This document shows, one piece after another, positions 1 through 12,400 of a stretch of DNA of 64,000 nucleotides. Both the position numbers and the translations under genes were made by a program. The number at the start of each line of letters is the position of its first letter. The stretch's first letter is position 1. The notes beneath the pieces are model-generated. The model did not search any database. It worked only from the letters and a program-made list of their open reading frames with translations, and was not told where the DNA came from. Source of the stretch: Brachionus rotundiformis. Lineage: Eukaryota; Rotifera; Eurotatoria; Ploima; Brachionidae. The DNA lies in NCBI GenBank assembly GCA_016802295.1, contig JAESIW010000064.1:1-64000 (forward strand). The letters are read 5' to 3'.

Positions 1-1881
1 AAGCACTAAATTCTCAGAACTTTGGCTTTTAAAGTGCAGGAAAACTCTAAAAACTGATAGAGTAATTGAACTTTGAAATTTAAAACTTTTTAAATTTTTA
101 AATTGAATGGTCACGTTCAGGACCTTATTTCTCTATCGTCCTTTGGCCTACCTAGGTGCCCGAGTGCTCAAAGGCAAGCTCAGTAGATGCACTTTAACAT
201 ACTACTTGGAGTCTTATTTTTGAAAAAAATTTTCACATATAAAAAAATACTTCATCTTAAATTCATTGATTAATTAAAGTTGCTTAATCCGAGAATTGTT
301 ATAGATTTACAACTATCTTATATTGTGCCAGTTCTTTTTAAAAAATCATGCCAAAAAGTTAATTTCCAAATTAATGTTTGAGATCTATTCATCGCTTCTC
401 ATGCCAAAATTGCGAACAGCAACAGTAAAACACTTTACCTAAAATAATCAACAATCAAACCTGTCATATTTTAAATTTTTTTTTAAACTCTTTGTTCATA
501 TCTCTTTGGTCAAAATTTTTTTAATTATTTATTTAACACATTTAGAATTAAAATTGATTCAAAAATTAAATCAAAGCTTTGTTTTAAAACAACTCTTTAT
601 TTATTTATTTATTTGAATTTAATTAACCTCCTTTAGGAGAAGTAAAATTAAAAATTAGAAGAGAAAGAAAAGAAAAAAAAGAAAAAAATTTATACAAATA
701 TTATGATTTTAAAAAAATGAAGATGAAAATAGTAGGTATTTAATTTAGTGGACCTCAAGTTATGAAATTCATTTAAGCCTTATTAATTCATTTAGAAATA
801 AAAGATAGTCTTTAAATCTTAAGTTTTCTAGACACATTTTGATAGAGTCAGAAATGTCATCATTGATGAAAAAATGTCCTTATATTTCCATTTTATACTT
901 ATTTATATTACTTAAAAGTAAAGGAAAATCTGCATTAAAATGGCTAATTTAAATTTGAATATCTGTTTCAAATGAGTTATTTGACTTTGATGGACAGATA
1001 GTTATGTTTAGTTTAATGTACTCAAAAACACTGGATGCTAATGAATTAAATCTTATTGTCTCAATAAATGATAGTTTTAAAAAAAGATAAAATTTATATT
1101 AACTCAACTATTTTTTTATTTATTTAATATATAATTTAGAGGGAATGTTCCTCTTGGCAGCTCCGAACGGCGTAGAGCCTTCTTTTCAATCAGCCTGTTA
1201 GGAATATTTTGTAATTAATTATTATTGATATTATTAATTTCAGCCTCATAGGCAAATTTAAAATTGAGTAAAAAAAAGAAAAATAAAATATAATTTAGGT
1301 TAAGTTACATTGAAAACTTTGAGTAAAAATTTAAATTTATCATTGTAGCTTGTCAAAAAATATTAACTCAACTAAATTTAATGAAATTTATTTTAATTTT
1401 TGGTTAGAATATAACCAGCAGCTCGATGTTTTTTAATATCAGCAAATAGTTGATGTTCGATTCTATTCTTTGTAAAAAAGACAGCCATTTATGGAACAGT
1501 TTCATTTTTCTCAAGTTCTTTGTTCAACAAAATTAAATTTTTTTTTTTTGCTAAACATTTATAATTGTAATAAACATGAATATCAAAAAAAAATATATAA
1601 TTAGAATAGATCAAAGATCAATGTCTAGAAAACAACATGTGTTTCTCAAGTTTAAATTACGTCAGTCTGATTGGGTTTGAAATATTTGATGAATGAATCA
1701 GTTAGCCAAAACAATTAAGTTTCACACATTGAAAAACATTAGATAAGATATCACATAATGAGAGATAAACTAACTAATTAACTTTTTTTGCTAATCTTAT
1801 TAAAATACTTGAAATTTCTAATGACTCAAAACGGACTGAATATAAAATATTATCATTTTTTTTATCTATTTTGTTAAAAAA
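1..1881. other. Non-coding AT-rich stretch upstream of receptor gene
   Basis: No coding exon is recognisable. A short (TTTA)n tract lies at about 595-615. Two less AT-rich patches (about 110-210 and 1140-1200) stand out from the surroundings but show no open frame or RNA fold I could identify; they may be old repeat remnants. The receptor promoter and any missing upstream exon would have to be here. Confidence 0.5.
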
Positions 1882-3412
1882 ATGAAAAATATTACATGTG
1901 CTTGTAATTCGAATTGTCATGGTCTAAGCTTTTGTGTTACCAGATTCAACTGCTTTGCCAGGAAGTATTACCAAGAGAATGCGACAGTCACCTATGGATG
2001 CATCAATCATGTAATTCAACAATTAATTTATGAATTGATTCTAAAAATTTTCTCAAATTTAGTGTGACCAAGATGGTGCAAAATATTCCATCAGATGCTG
2101 TAATGAGTACGACTTTTGTAATCTTAAACTCAGCTTGATTAGAAATAAAACACTCACCATATTTACCACATTATTGGGAATTACTTTAGTCATTTCTTTT
2201 ACACTTTTTCTTTATTTTATAAAGTAAGTTTTATAAAAATCAAAAAAATTATTTTATTCTTTTTTAAATTTGTTCAGCAAAAAATTAAAAAAATTGCGAC
2301 ATGAGCAAAAATTTAAAAATCAGCTTAAAAAATTCCGCCAACATATTCAAATTGAGGCCAATGAAATTAGTTCAGATACAAAAATAGAATCAACAACAAC
2401 AGGAATGGGTCAAGATGAGCTGATACAAAGAACTGTGTCCAAAGACATTCACATTGACTATGATAGTGGACCGATTGGCAAGGGCCGCTTCGGCACAGTT
2501 TGGAAAGCAAAATGGAATGGTGACGATATTGCGGTTAAAGTTTTCTTTTCAATGCACGAATTTTCTTGGTCACGTGAGACAGACATTTATCAGACAAATT
2601 TGTTCCATCATGACAACATTCTTCGCTATATCACCTCTGACATCATGGGACTAGGCTGCACAGTCAACATGATTATCCTCACCGAGTATCATCCACTGGG
2701 TTCCTTATACGACTATTTACAAGATAACACTTTGAATATGAAAAATTTATTGAGCATTTTGTACTCGGTTACAAATGGTCTGAACCACCTGCACTTGGAA
2801 ATATTCAGCACCAACTACAAGCCTTGTGTCATACACCGAGACTTGAAGACAAAAAATATACTTGTAAAAAACAATCTAGAATGCTGTATTGCTGACTTTG
2901 GTCTAGCAGTAAAATTTGATGGTTTAGCCAACAGGATATATGGTCTCGAGGAAATTAATTTGAAACAAGGTAGTGTCAGATACATGTCACCTGAGTGTTT
3001 AAATGAAACTTTGAATTTTAAATCAAAAGAATGCTTGAAAAAATCAGATATTTATTCTTTAAGTTTGGTCATGTGGGAATGCTTGAGTAGATTAAAGATA
3101 GATCTAGTTGAGCCTGAGAATCATCGAGCGCCTTTTTTTGAGTATATAACTGGAGATCCGGATCCAGAGACAATGAAGTATTTAGTTTGCACTCAAATGA
3201 CTAGACCGAAAATAGATAAATTAGAAAATTTATCCGATCAAGTAAAATAATCACTTATGTAACAAAAACAAAAATATTTAAAATTATTATTATTTTAGCA
3301 TATACAACAAATAATAGAGATAATGAAAGAGTGTTGGTCAAACAATCCAGCTGAGAGGTTGTCAGCATTATATCTTAAAAAACGGTTTAAAAAATTTCTA
3401 CAAAGTAGTTAA
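1882..3412 (+). CDS. TGF-beta/BMP type I receptor serine/threonine kinase (4 exons)
   Basis: Membrane receptor kinase expected to pair with a type II receptor and phosphorylate R-SMADs. Exons: 1882-2010, 2063-2223, 2278-3241, 3299-3412; introns of 52, 54 and 57 nt are GT-AG and all phases agree, giving about 455 aa. The ectodomain shows the three-finger activin-receptor cysteine pattern (CAC near the N-terminus, then CCNEYDFCN). One TM segment follows (about residues 76-97). The kinase has the P-loop GKGRFGTV, AVKV lysine, HRDLKTKN catalytic loop, ADFGLAV and SPE. GSLYDYL and HRDLKTKNILVKNN are type I-like. The C-terminus (MKECWSNNPAERLSALYLKK) is typical of the family. Odd: the GS box before the kinase is degenerate (STTTGMGQDELIQRT), and no signal peptide precedes exon 1. 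An AATAAA follows the stop at about 3432. The family is clear; ALK5/activin versus BMP subclass is not decided. Confidence 0.9.
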
Positions 3413-4556
3413 CTATATTGAATAGATTTTTAATAAAAAATACACTCCATTATTTTTAAATATTTAAAATAAAATTTTTTATTCATTATATGTTAATTTA
3501 TATATAATTTCAGGTAAAATCAGCTTCCAAAAAGAGATATAAATATTATACTATGAAATTTAATAATTTTTGAAACTTTAATTTTATAAAACAGTATTGT
3601 TAAATTTGGTGATAATACATGTAATAAGTTTAATTGACGCAAATAGCTTATTCACCTTATATTCTCATGTAGCCAGCTATCCATTTCAGGTTTGAAAACA
3701 TTCGTTTCGTTGCATCCGCCAAATTACATGGAAGTCTTTTATTGATAGCATATCCATTGAATCCTTTAAAATTAACAATTTATCTTGTCTATTCTTTGCT
3801 GATATTTAAGCAATCAATCAGGTTTTAAATTTATAAATAAATCACCAGCATAAAAGTTTCGATTCAGTGAATGTGACATTTTAAACTTGCATCCTAAATA
3901 ATAAAGAACCTTGGCAAAAAAATCTCACAAAAGAAATTATATGTCAGATATTTTAGAATTTATTTGTTAATTTAAAGCTGGGATATTTTTTATGGTATAT
4001 AGTCTGGTTAAACAGATCAATTCAGTTAAAAGTCAATTTTTCTAGATATTTTATTCGAAAATCCAAATTCCAAACTGGTACATCAATATGATGAAAGTTG
4101 GTAAATAATCTTTGCCCAATTGAACAAAGTGCCTTATTAGAATTTAGATTCTTTACTAAATAGTGCATTTGGTATTGTTCCACAGGCATGGTCCCTGATG
4201 CTTCCATTTAATTGTTGTTGCCAAACTACAGCTTTTAAGTCTAAATATTGCTAAAAGAGATTCATCTGGAAAATTGTCCGAGAACACTTATTATTCAATA
4301 CTTGATAGTTATTCAGCTGTTTAATTTAAATCTAAGATTTACTAAAAAATGATTTATTAAATTAGTTTCAATACTTATGACAATTGGTATCTTTGGTTTG
4401 TACCACTTTTATAATTCTTTTTAAAATCCTTTTTGTGCTTGCTCATACTCTATTTTAATTTTCCTTTAATTTTGAATTCAAGGATTTAAAAAAAAATTAA
4501 AAGTAAAGTTAAAACAAGATAAAATTTTGACAATTTTGAATTCTTAAAATTTTATT
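3413..4556. other. Intergenic, nothing recognised
   Basis: AT-rich spacer between the receptor kinase and the ADAL gene. A 61-aa antisense open frame at 4022-4207 has no family resemblance and looks like chance. Confidence 0.5.
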
Positions 4557-5705
4557 ATGATTAAAATAATTTATTCTAAATTAAAAAAAAAATTAAAAAT
4601 TGCCAATACTCTCATGAACATGTCTAACACAGATATGGACGCATTCATAAAATTGCCTAAAATAGAGCTTCATGCACATCTTTCAGGCTCTGTTCGATAC
4701 CAAACTATTCTTGATCTTTTAAAGAACGAACTCGAAAGTTCGGACTCAGCGGACCATCAAAAATTGAATTCAGAAATCGATCTTTTGAATAGCCTAAAAA
4801 AAAATTCATCTACTTCATGCACCAATGGTCGAAGCTTGACCGAATGTTTCCAAGTCTTTTCAATTCTGCACCGCTTATTGAACAATGTAAACATTTTGGA
4901 AAAAGTAACCAAGGATATATTGAAAGATTTCGATTCGGATAATTGTGTTTATTTGGAACTTCGAACCACACCACGAAATATCTATGATCAAAACTGTAAA
5001 AAAATTTTAATCTCTAAACGTGATTATTTAGAAAAGATAATAAATGTTGTAGAAAATTTCGAAAAAGACCACCGAATGAGAGTGAGACTGATTTTATCAG
5101 TCGACAGAGCTAAAGGTGTCCAAGACGGTTTAGAGAATGTTTTGTTGGCAATTGAACTAAAGAATAAATATATTGTTGGTATAGACTTTTCAGGTAACCC
5201 ACATGTCAACTCTTTTCAAGACTTTGAGGAAGTATTCAGCCTATGCAAAAAGTACCAACTAAAGACTACTGTCCATACGGCTGAAATTTGGGATGACAAG
5301 GACATAGGCTTTATCTTAAAAAATATTCGTCCTGATCGAATAGGACACTCAGTATGCTTGAACCAGGAAGAAGTTGAATATCTGATCAAAAATCCGATCC
5401 CAATTGAAATATGCCCAACATCTAATTTGGTCACAAAATGTGTTCACAAAATTGATGAGCATCCTTTTTTTGATTTTTATTCAAAAGATAATAATTATCC
5501 ATTAGTAATCTGTACTGATGATTGTGGCATTTTTGATATTACGCTTTCAAAAGAGTACCATCTGATATCACGCACGTTTAGTCTGTCCTTTGAACAAATG
5601 TACCACTTAAGCAAAAACTCAATAAGTTCAATATTTGATCAATCAAATGAAATAATTGATTATCTAAATGAAATTTTTAGAGACTTTGAATCCAAAAATT
5701 TTTAA
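4557..5705 (+). CDS. ADAL: Adenosine deaminase-like protein (N6-methyl-AMP deaminase, ADAL/MAPDA)
   Basis: Predicted zinc hydrolase that deaminates N6-modified AMP to IMP in the cytosol, a nucleotide-salvage clean-up step known for the ADAL/MAPDA subfamily. The single open frame of 382 codons has all adenosine-deaminase metal/catalytic motifs: LPKIELHAHLSGS (His39, His41), HTAE (His240, Glu243), RIGH (His264) and CTDD (Asp321, Asp322). ECFQVFSILHRL and YLELRTTPR match ADAL rather than classical ADA. Length is near the usual ~350 aa. The first 19 residues are lysine-rich and AT-biased, so Met20 or Met22 (4614 or 4620) may be the true start. There is no intron, unlike most neighbours. An AATAAA overlaps the stop region at about 5704. 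Confidence 0.93.
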   Translation: MIKIIYSKLKKKLKIANTLMNMSNTDMDAFIKLPKIELHAHLSGSVRYQTILDLLKNELESSDSADHQKLNSEIDLLNSLKKNSSTSCTNGRSLTECFQVFSILHRLLNNVNILEKVTKDILKDFDSDNCVYLELRTTPRNIYDQNCKKILISKRDYLEKIINVVENFEKDHRMRVRLILSVDRAKGVQDGLENVLLAIELKNKYIVGIDFSGNPHVNSFQDFEEVFSLCKKYQLKTTVHTAEIWDDKDIGFILKNIRPDRIGHSVCLNQEEVEYLIKNPIPIEICPTSNLVTKCVHKIDEHPFFDFYSKDNNYPLVICTDDCGIFDITLSKEYHLISRTFSLSFEQMYHLSKNSISSIFDQSNEIIDYLNEIFRDFESKNF

Positions 5706-8671
5706 TAATAAAACTTCAAATTATCAATTTTATATTTTTGTGCCAGTTAAATATCTGAAAGTATAATATAGCTGAACTAAATATTTAAAAGAGTATAAAA
5801 ACAATGACAATTAGGTTTCATATGATAAATTTAAAAGTTTTAAGTTATCGGTTAAAATAGGAATTTAATTTTTAGAAATAAAAATTATTTATCCGTGAAA
5901 AAATTCACTCTTAGTAGAATAATTTTTATATTTTTACCTGTACAGTTTGAAATAAATTTTTATTAATAAAAAATTAAAAACTATTCAAGAAATATCGAGT
6001 TTTATAAAGCATTTTTTGAGAATTTTTTTACCAAAGTTGGTCATATAAAATGTAAATACTTACAATGTACCATCCATTGACATTTCCAGTTTCATTTAAT
6101 CAGATTATCATATATCACATAAGTGTTTCTAAATCAATAATTTTTTTAAATTTTATTAATTGATTAATTTTGGAAAATATTTATTAAAAATAAAGAAATT
6201 TTACAAAATTAAAAATAACATTTTAACTCGAATGAGTAGAAAAAAATTTCAAAAGAAAATCAAAATAAGTAATTAATAGATAATGTAGATACATACAAAC
6301 AATTTACAGTTAGATTTCTTTTTTTTTAATTTTTAAATTTCTTAATTAGATATTAAGCTAAGATTCTTTGTTTATTCAAAATACCATTCAAAATACCATT
6401 CTCGTATTATCTATAATAATCATTTGTAAAACCCAATTTCTATAAGATAGTACAGTAGTTTGGAATTATTCTTCGGAAGTCCACTAAATGATTTTGTCTT
6501 ACCATTTAGTCTGCAAAACCAATCATGTACCCTTCTTATTTCGAGTAAATTTTCACCTTACTTGGAATATTTAACGGGTTCTTGCTAAGCCTTTTATTCA
6601 AAATCTTTAATAGAGAATTAAAATAAGATCCGTTTTGTGAAATTTGGTACAGAAGAACAGAACAAACCAGAAAAATCTTTCAACTTTATTCAAGAAAGTT
6701 AAAAGCTGGTCCTGTAAATGCAACATGGTGCAATACACATTGTTGCATCGATTGACCAATCTTTTTAATGGTGCGGAAAAATTTTAAAGAATTTTTAAGA
6801 TTGTAAAAAATGGAACTTAGTATGCTGCATGTTCACAACCAGTTTATAACTTTTTGGAATGAAGTTAAACAAAATCAGCATTTTTAGGTTTGATGATGTT
6901 TTTATCAAATTTAAAAAAGGAAATTTAAGATTTTTATAATAATTAAATCAATTGATTTTAATTTTAATTAATTAAAAATTTAGTTATTCTTTTCAATATA
7001 ATTATATTAGATGCTGATCTAGGATTATATTAAAATAAATAGCCTTGCAATGCATGTATCAAAACTACAGGTAAAATCGGGTTCAGGTGCTCAATAAGCC
7101 TAGATCAACCCCATTCTAAATCAGCATTGTTGTATATGAGTGCATTAAGACTTAAATTTTCGGGTCCATTTTCATTTTTAAAACCCAGGAATCAAAAATA
7201 AATGCAGCATTAATACTAAAATTTCAAAATTAAGTGCCGCAATAAAAGTTGAATTTTAAAAAAGTTTAGATGCGGCATTAAAAAGTGGGTAGAAAAGAGC
7301 ATTTTTTTTTAATATTTTATTTAAAAAATTCATTTCCTAATTTAAAAAGCGGCGCTAAAATTTAGTTTTAAGAAAAAAACAACACCCCAAGTTTTGATAC
7401 GGTATGTGTATATGAAAGAGTTTATAGGCTAGCTAATGTATCTCCCCAACTCATCTTTTAACATCATAGTTTCATATTATTTGATTAAGTATAAACATGA
7501 AACCATTTAATTATACTATTTGAATAAGACCATCAAATTTTTAATCATCTAAAATTTTTTGTTATGCAATAACAAGTAAATATACTAAAATTTTGAGCAT
7601 ATAATGGATAACATTATTTTTTTTTATTAATTAATTAATTTAGCTATCTGAAAACGATGAATCAAAAAACAAATGAATAAACTTTATAAAATGTTAAAAA
7701 AGTAATTTTAAAACATTTTTATCTCTTTTTTGTTTCAATTGGTAACTAAATGACTGAGCTTTGACAAGAAAGCTTTCAAATACCAAAATGATTTATTATT
7801 AATCTATTTTTGAATATTTTTTTTTTATATGAAGGTAAATTTTATTTTCATCTAAAATTTTACTTAATAATAGTTAAAGCTTTATAAAAATAATTAATTA
7901 AAAGTTTTTTTCGCTTCGAGCAATTTATTAGGACCAAATAAAAGGAAAATATTCGGCATTCAAACATGTCTGGTCAAATTGTTCAATAATTTTAATCAAC
8001 AATGTTTAATTTTAAGATGGTTATATGTAATTTATTTGATTATAACCAAGCAATAAATATTTATAGCCTTTTATTATCAAATTTTTCAAAAATTTCCAAA
8101 CCTTTTATTATTTTTAGCTATTCTAAAAAGTGTACTTGACCAAATGCAACCATATTAATAAAAAATTTAACTCTTAAAAAAATGAAGTTCAAGCCAAATT
8201 GGGAAATTTAAGGCGATTTATTTTTAAACAAGTAAAATGACCCTAATAAAGTTTTTAAATTAAATTTAAATCTTTAAATTACAATAAATTATTAATGAGA
8301 CTATTTTTTCGAGATAAAAAATCATTGCGACATATGCATAAAGTTAGTCACTTTTCTACTTAAGAAATAACTAACAATATCAATTTTCTAACCGATTATG
8401 ATTTGGAAAAGAGAAAGAATGAGAGAGAGAACGAAAACAAGTATTCAACGATTACTCATATAAATTTATTTCATAATCTAAAATTAGTTATTTTTTTATA
8501 ACCATCTATCACTTGTTAGATTTCAAGATTTTCTTTTTTCTTTAAAATTTTTAGTTAAATCTAGAAATTTAACTTAAAACGCGTTCATTTATTTATCTTA
8601 AATTAAAAATTTAAATATTGAATATTTAAAATTTAATTTTTAACACGTAGTCAATTTATAGATTAAATAGA
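5706..8671. other. Long intergenic stretch with repeat remnants
   Basis: No gene seen in about 3 kb. Around 6630-6760 a segment (TTTGTGAAATTTGGTACAGA) resembles the ends of the small elements at 19.5 and 20.4 kb. Around 7050-7405 there is a divergent foldback-like element with GTATCAAAACT near the left and its complement near the right end, sharing the repeated TGCGGCATT motif with the palindromic element at 34.5 kb. Confidence 0.4.
7051..7405. repeat. Degraded foldback element related to the 34.5-kb palindrome
   Basis: The left end GTATCAAAACT is matched in inverse by AGTTTTGATAC near the right end. Internally it carries ATGCAGCATTAA, GTGCCGC and ATGCGGCATTAAAAAGTGGG, words also found in the arms of the 34533-34909 element. 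Arms are much more diverged than there, so it is probably an older copy. Confidence 0.4.
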
Positions 8672-9428
8672 ATGAGCTCATACGGCAAGTGTATTAAATA
8701 CTCTTTGATTTTAATCAACAGTGCAATATGTGTCAGCGGCCTGGTTATGCTAATAGCCGGCGCTGTCACCCAGTCGAAAATAAATGACCAAAATATGGCC
8801 AGATCAATCGGAGGCTACTCATTGCCAGCTGGTAAATACACATTTACTAACCAAATTCGACCTGTAGATAAAAAAAATTATTTTAGGCTCTGTTCTGTGT
8901 ATAATATTCGGCATTTTTGTAATCCTCTTGGGCATCTTGGGAGCATATTCCACAATCAAGGGCCGTCAAGGCTTGCTGAATATTTACGCCGGAATAATGT
9001 CCTTGATATTTTTGATTCAGTTTATCACTGGCGCAGTTGCCCTCGGAGTCAAGAATAGCTCTAATTTTGACAGCTATGTTGAAAAAGTGTTCGCCAATGA
9101 GATCAAAATAAATTCAACCAATGCGGCAGAAAGAGATTTTTACCAGAAGTATTTCAAATGCTGTGGTTGGAATGGCGTCGGAGACTATGCGCTACCAAAT
9201 AACACAATTTTGGCAGTCGAAAGCTGCTGCATTGAGCAACAGTGTGATGTAACCCAAATAAGTCAATTGCATCCAAACCCTTGCAATTCAAAAATAATTG
9301 GAGCTTCCAGAAGTATAATCGAGGTCGCTGGTACCTTACTTTTGGTTTTTGCATTCTTTAATTTGACCAGTATTATTCTGTCCATTCTTTTGTCAAGACA
9401 AATAAAGGCTGGTTATCTAAATCAGTAG
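8672..9428 (+). CDS. Tetraspanin (2 exons)
   Basis: Four-TM membrane organiser protein. Exons 8672-8831 and 8887-9428 with a 55-nt GT-AG intron; the joined frame gives 233 aa. TM1 (about 11-32) follows a short cytosolic MSSYGKCIKY start. TM2 and TM3 lie in the first half of exon 2. The large extracellular loop has the diagnostic KCCGWNGVGDY, then SCC and a further CN pair; TM4 is near the C-terminus (TLLLVFAFFNLTSIILSILL). N-glycosylation sequons occur in the loop (NNT, NST). Length is normal for the family. AATAAA signals lie about 50 nt downstream. The specific subfamily is not assignable. Confidence 0.92.
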
Positions 9429-12400
9429 TTTTTTGTTTTTCCATAAGACTAGTTATTCTTTCAAATTTTATCTTTAAATAAATACATATTGTTTAATAAA
9501 TAAAAATAAAAATTTTATTTAATATAGAATCAATTTTATTGTGTCTTATCAGATTATTTTAATTATTTTCTATTTTTTGCTGTTTTAAAAAATTATGTTT
9601 AATTGTCTTAATTGCTTTTGCACCAAAGAAAACTTTTATTTTTGCTTTTGCAAAGTGTTCAGCTAATTTGGAAAATAAAAAATTTTTAATAATAGTAATT
9701 TCTCAAATCATCATATTGACAATATTTAACAATATTTTAGCAAATATTTAATATTATTCTTATTTGTTCCAATTTAAATTTTAAATATTTAATTACTAGG
9801 ATAACTACTAAAATTGAAGAACATTAGAAAAGACTTGTAGATAAATGTAGATTAATTTTTTGATTTATGGCATAAGGTGTTTCTTTTTTTCTTATATCTA
9901 AAACAAATCGTAAAGGCTAGGGCTTCCTTTGTCGAACAATGTGGTTATTTACAAATAATTATTCTTTGTTTCTAAAAATTTATTTTGTTTAATTAAAATT
10001 AACCATTTGAAATAGAAAAGTTGTCATTAATTTCTAATTAAACGATTTAAAAATTTGGATTTTCTTATTGAACCGGAAAACAAAATTAGTTGAAAAATTA
10101 TTTAGTTAATTATTTTTTGTTTGAAAATGAGCTTAATTAGCAGTTGGGACAGCTTTAGGTAAATATTTCCATTTATCTTGTTCCATCTTTCTGAAAAAAT
10201 TGCTTTCAAACATTTTTGCCAGAATAATAACCATGACTAGTCGATTTTTATTTTTTTCAAATAGAAATTTTTATCTTCCTGATCGATTAACTTATGAAAA
10301 TAGATTTGCATTCTTCTGACAAAACGATGAAAGCCACAAGGCTAAAAATCTTTAAAAAAATGCCAAAAATTTCAGACAGGTCATTTCAAAAGGTTTAACA
10401 CACTTGACATAATTAAAAAATTATATGCAATTGAGAATACTTTTTCTACGATTTTTAGACATTGTATAGTTTCAACCTTCAGATGGAAAAACAAATTATT
10501 CTACCTTTATTAAATTAAAGATTTTATTTAATATTATTAATCTTATCTTATTTAAAAAAAAACTTATTTAATTAAAAAAACTAGTTTTTTTATGAGAATT
10601 AAAAATAGAAATATTTTATATCAAGTTTTAATAATAAGGCCTCCAAATAGTTATCTTTGTTATTATATTTTCAATCGGGACGTCTAAAACGAAGTGTTTA
10701 TAAAATCTAACTACAAAATAATTTAATAAAAGTTTTATCTAAATTTGAAAAAATTGTACACCTCTTCTTCCATTATTTTCGAATCTTGTTGATAGCTAAG
10801 AGAGCTTAGGTAAACTGTGGGAATGCTTGATAAGGCCAAAATTCGAGCCAAATTTTTCTTCGTGGCTAAGTGGACTGACCATCATTGATTAAGCTATTAG
10901 TTTGTCTAGTTGTAAGCTGTCAAAATGCAAATCTTTTAAGCAAATTAATTTTTATCTTTCAAATGTCACCAAGAGTAGAATTTTCTTATTGTTTGAATAA
11001 AATTTTTATTTATGACTTATTAAAAAAAAAAAGAAAAAAACTCTATTAGATAGTTGAATGAATAAATTAAAAAATTAAAAGCATATTTGTCTGAAATTAA
11101 TTTGATTTTTGAACAAAAATTTTAAAATTTTAAATTTTTAAATAGTTTAAATTCTTGATTTGTGGAAAAAAATATTTTAATAATATTTAAGATTTAAGAT
11201 AGTCAAAAGTTGGTATTTTGATCTTTATGATATATGATAGGACACAAAATTACATGAAGTATTTGCTTGCTTTTTCTTAAAACCGCGATGACCAGCTTAG
11301 AAACGATTATAAATTAATGATTCAGTTGAACTTGAACGGATTAGCATTTGAGCCAAAAATATACGAACAAAGCCCGCTTGCTTTGGTGAATTATGTTGTT
11401 TATTTGATAGACATGATCAACCATTTACCTAGTTGTATTTAGATTGAAATCGATAGCTTTAAAAACAAGAATCCAATACAAAGGTCATATATTAGCAATT
11501 ACGGCCAATTTGGACTTATTTATGTGTTTATGTGCATTTGTAGAGATATTTTTGGTATTTTATATTTATTTCAAATAAAGGTAAAAAATCAATAATTAAA
11601 ATTAAGAGAAAAAATTTAGATAAAGCTTTATTTTAGAAGAAATGCTTCGAATATTAAAACTAACCCAGAAAAAAAATTTTTTTTTTCTTATTTAGATTTA
11701 TTAAAAAATTTAATTTTGCTCGAGCATTTTTTGGTATCCAGAAAATCCGGTCGAGGATTAGAATTTTTTATGAAAATGGAAATTTCACGACTTCAGTGTA
11801 GAAATCCACTTAGAAAAAATAAGTTTTCTTCAAATATTATTTCAAGGCTTTTGAATCGACTAGTGGAATCGCTTCAAAGGACTTTAAAGTACTTGAAAAT
11901 AGGGCTCAAATCTAAAATGGTTAATTGAGTTTTATAAATCCATTGATCTAAATTTGCATCCACAATTCTTTGTTACGGACTAGTTTTAAATTTTTACAGT
12001 TTGAGAAGCCAAATTTGCAAACACCGTCAAATTTTATAAACCTTTTTTTCTTTTTTTTCCAAGCAAAAAAATTATTTTTTATTTTTAGTTTAGAGGATTT
12101 GTTTATGAATATATATATTTTATATATTTTTTTTCAAAATTAAAATTAAATTTAAATTTAGGTCAAAAAATTGCGTATTCAAGAGCCACTGGAATACGGT
12201 GGAGTTTTTTTAAGACACTTTCTCAAGCAGTTTTACCAAAATTTTAAGATATTTTTTCCCCAATGAAAAAAAGAGCAATAAAATTTTTAAGTATGCAAAA
12301 AATAAAAAAATCAAGATCAGATTTATTTAATTGTTTTTTTATTTTTTTTCTCAATCAAACACAAATTTTAGGAAAAATAGTATTTTTGGTTAATTTTTTT

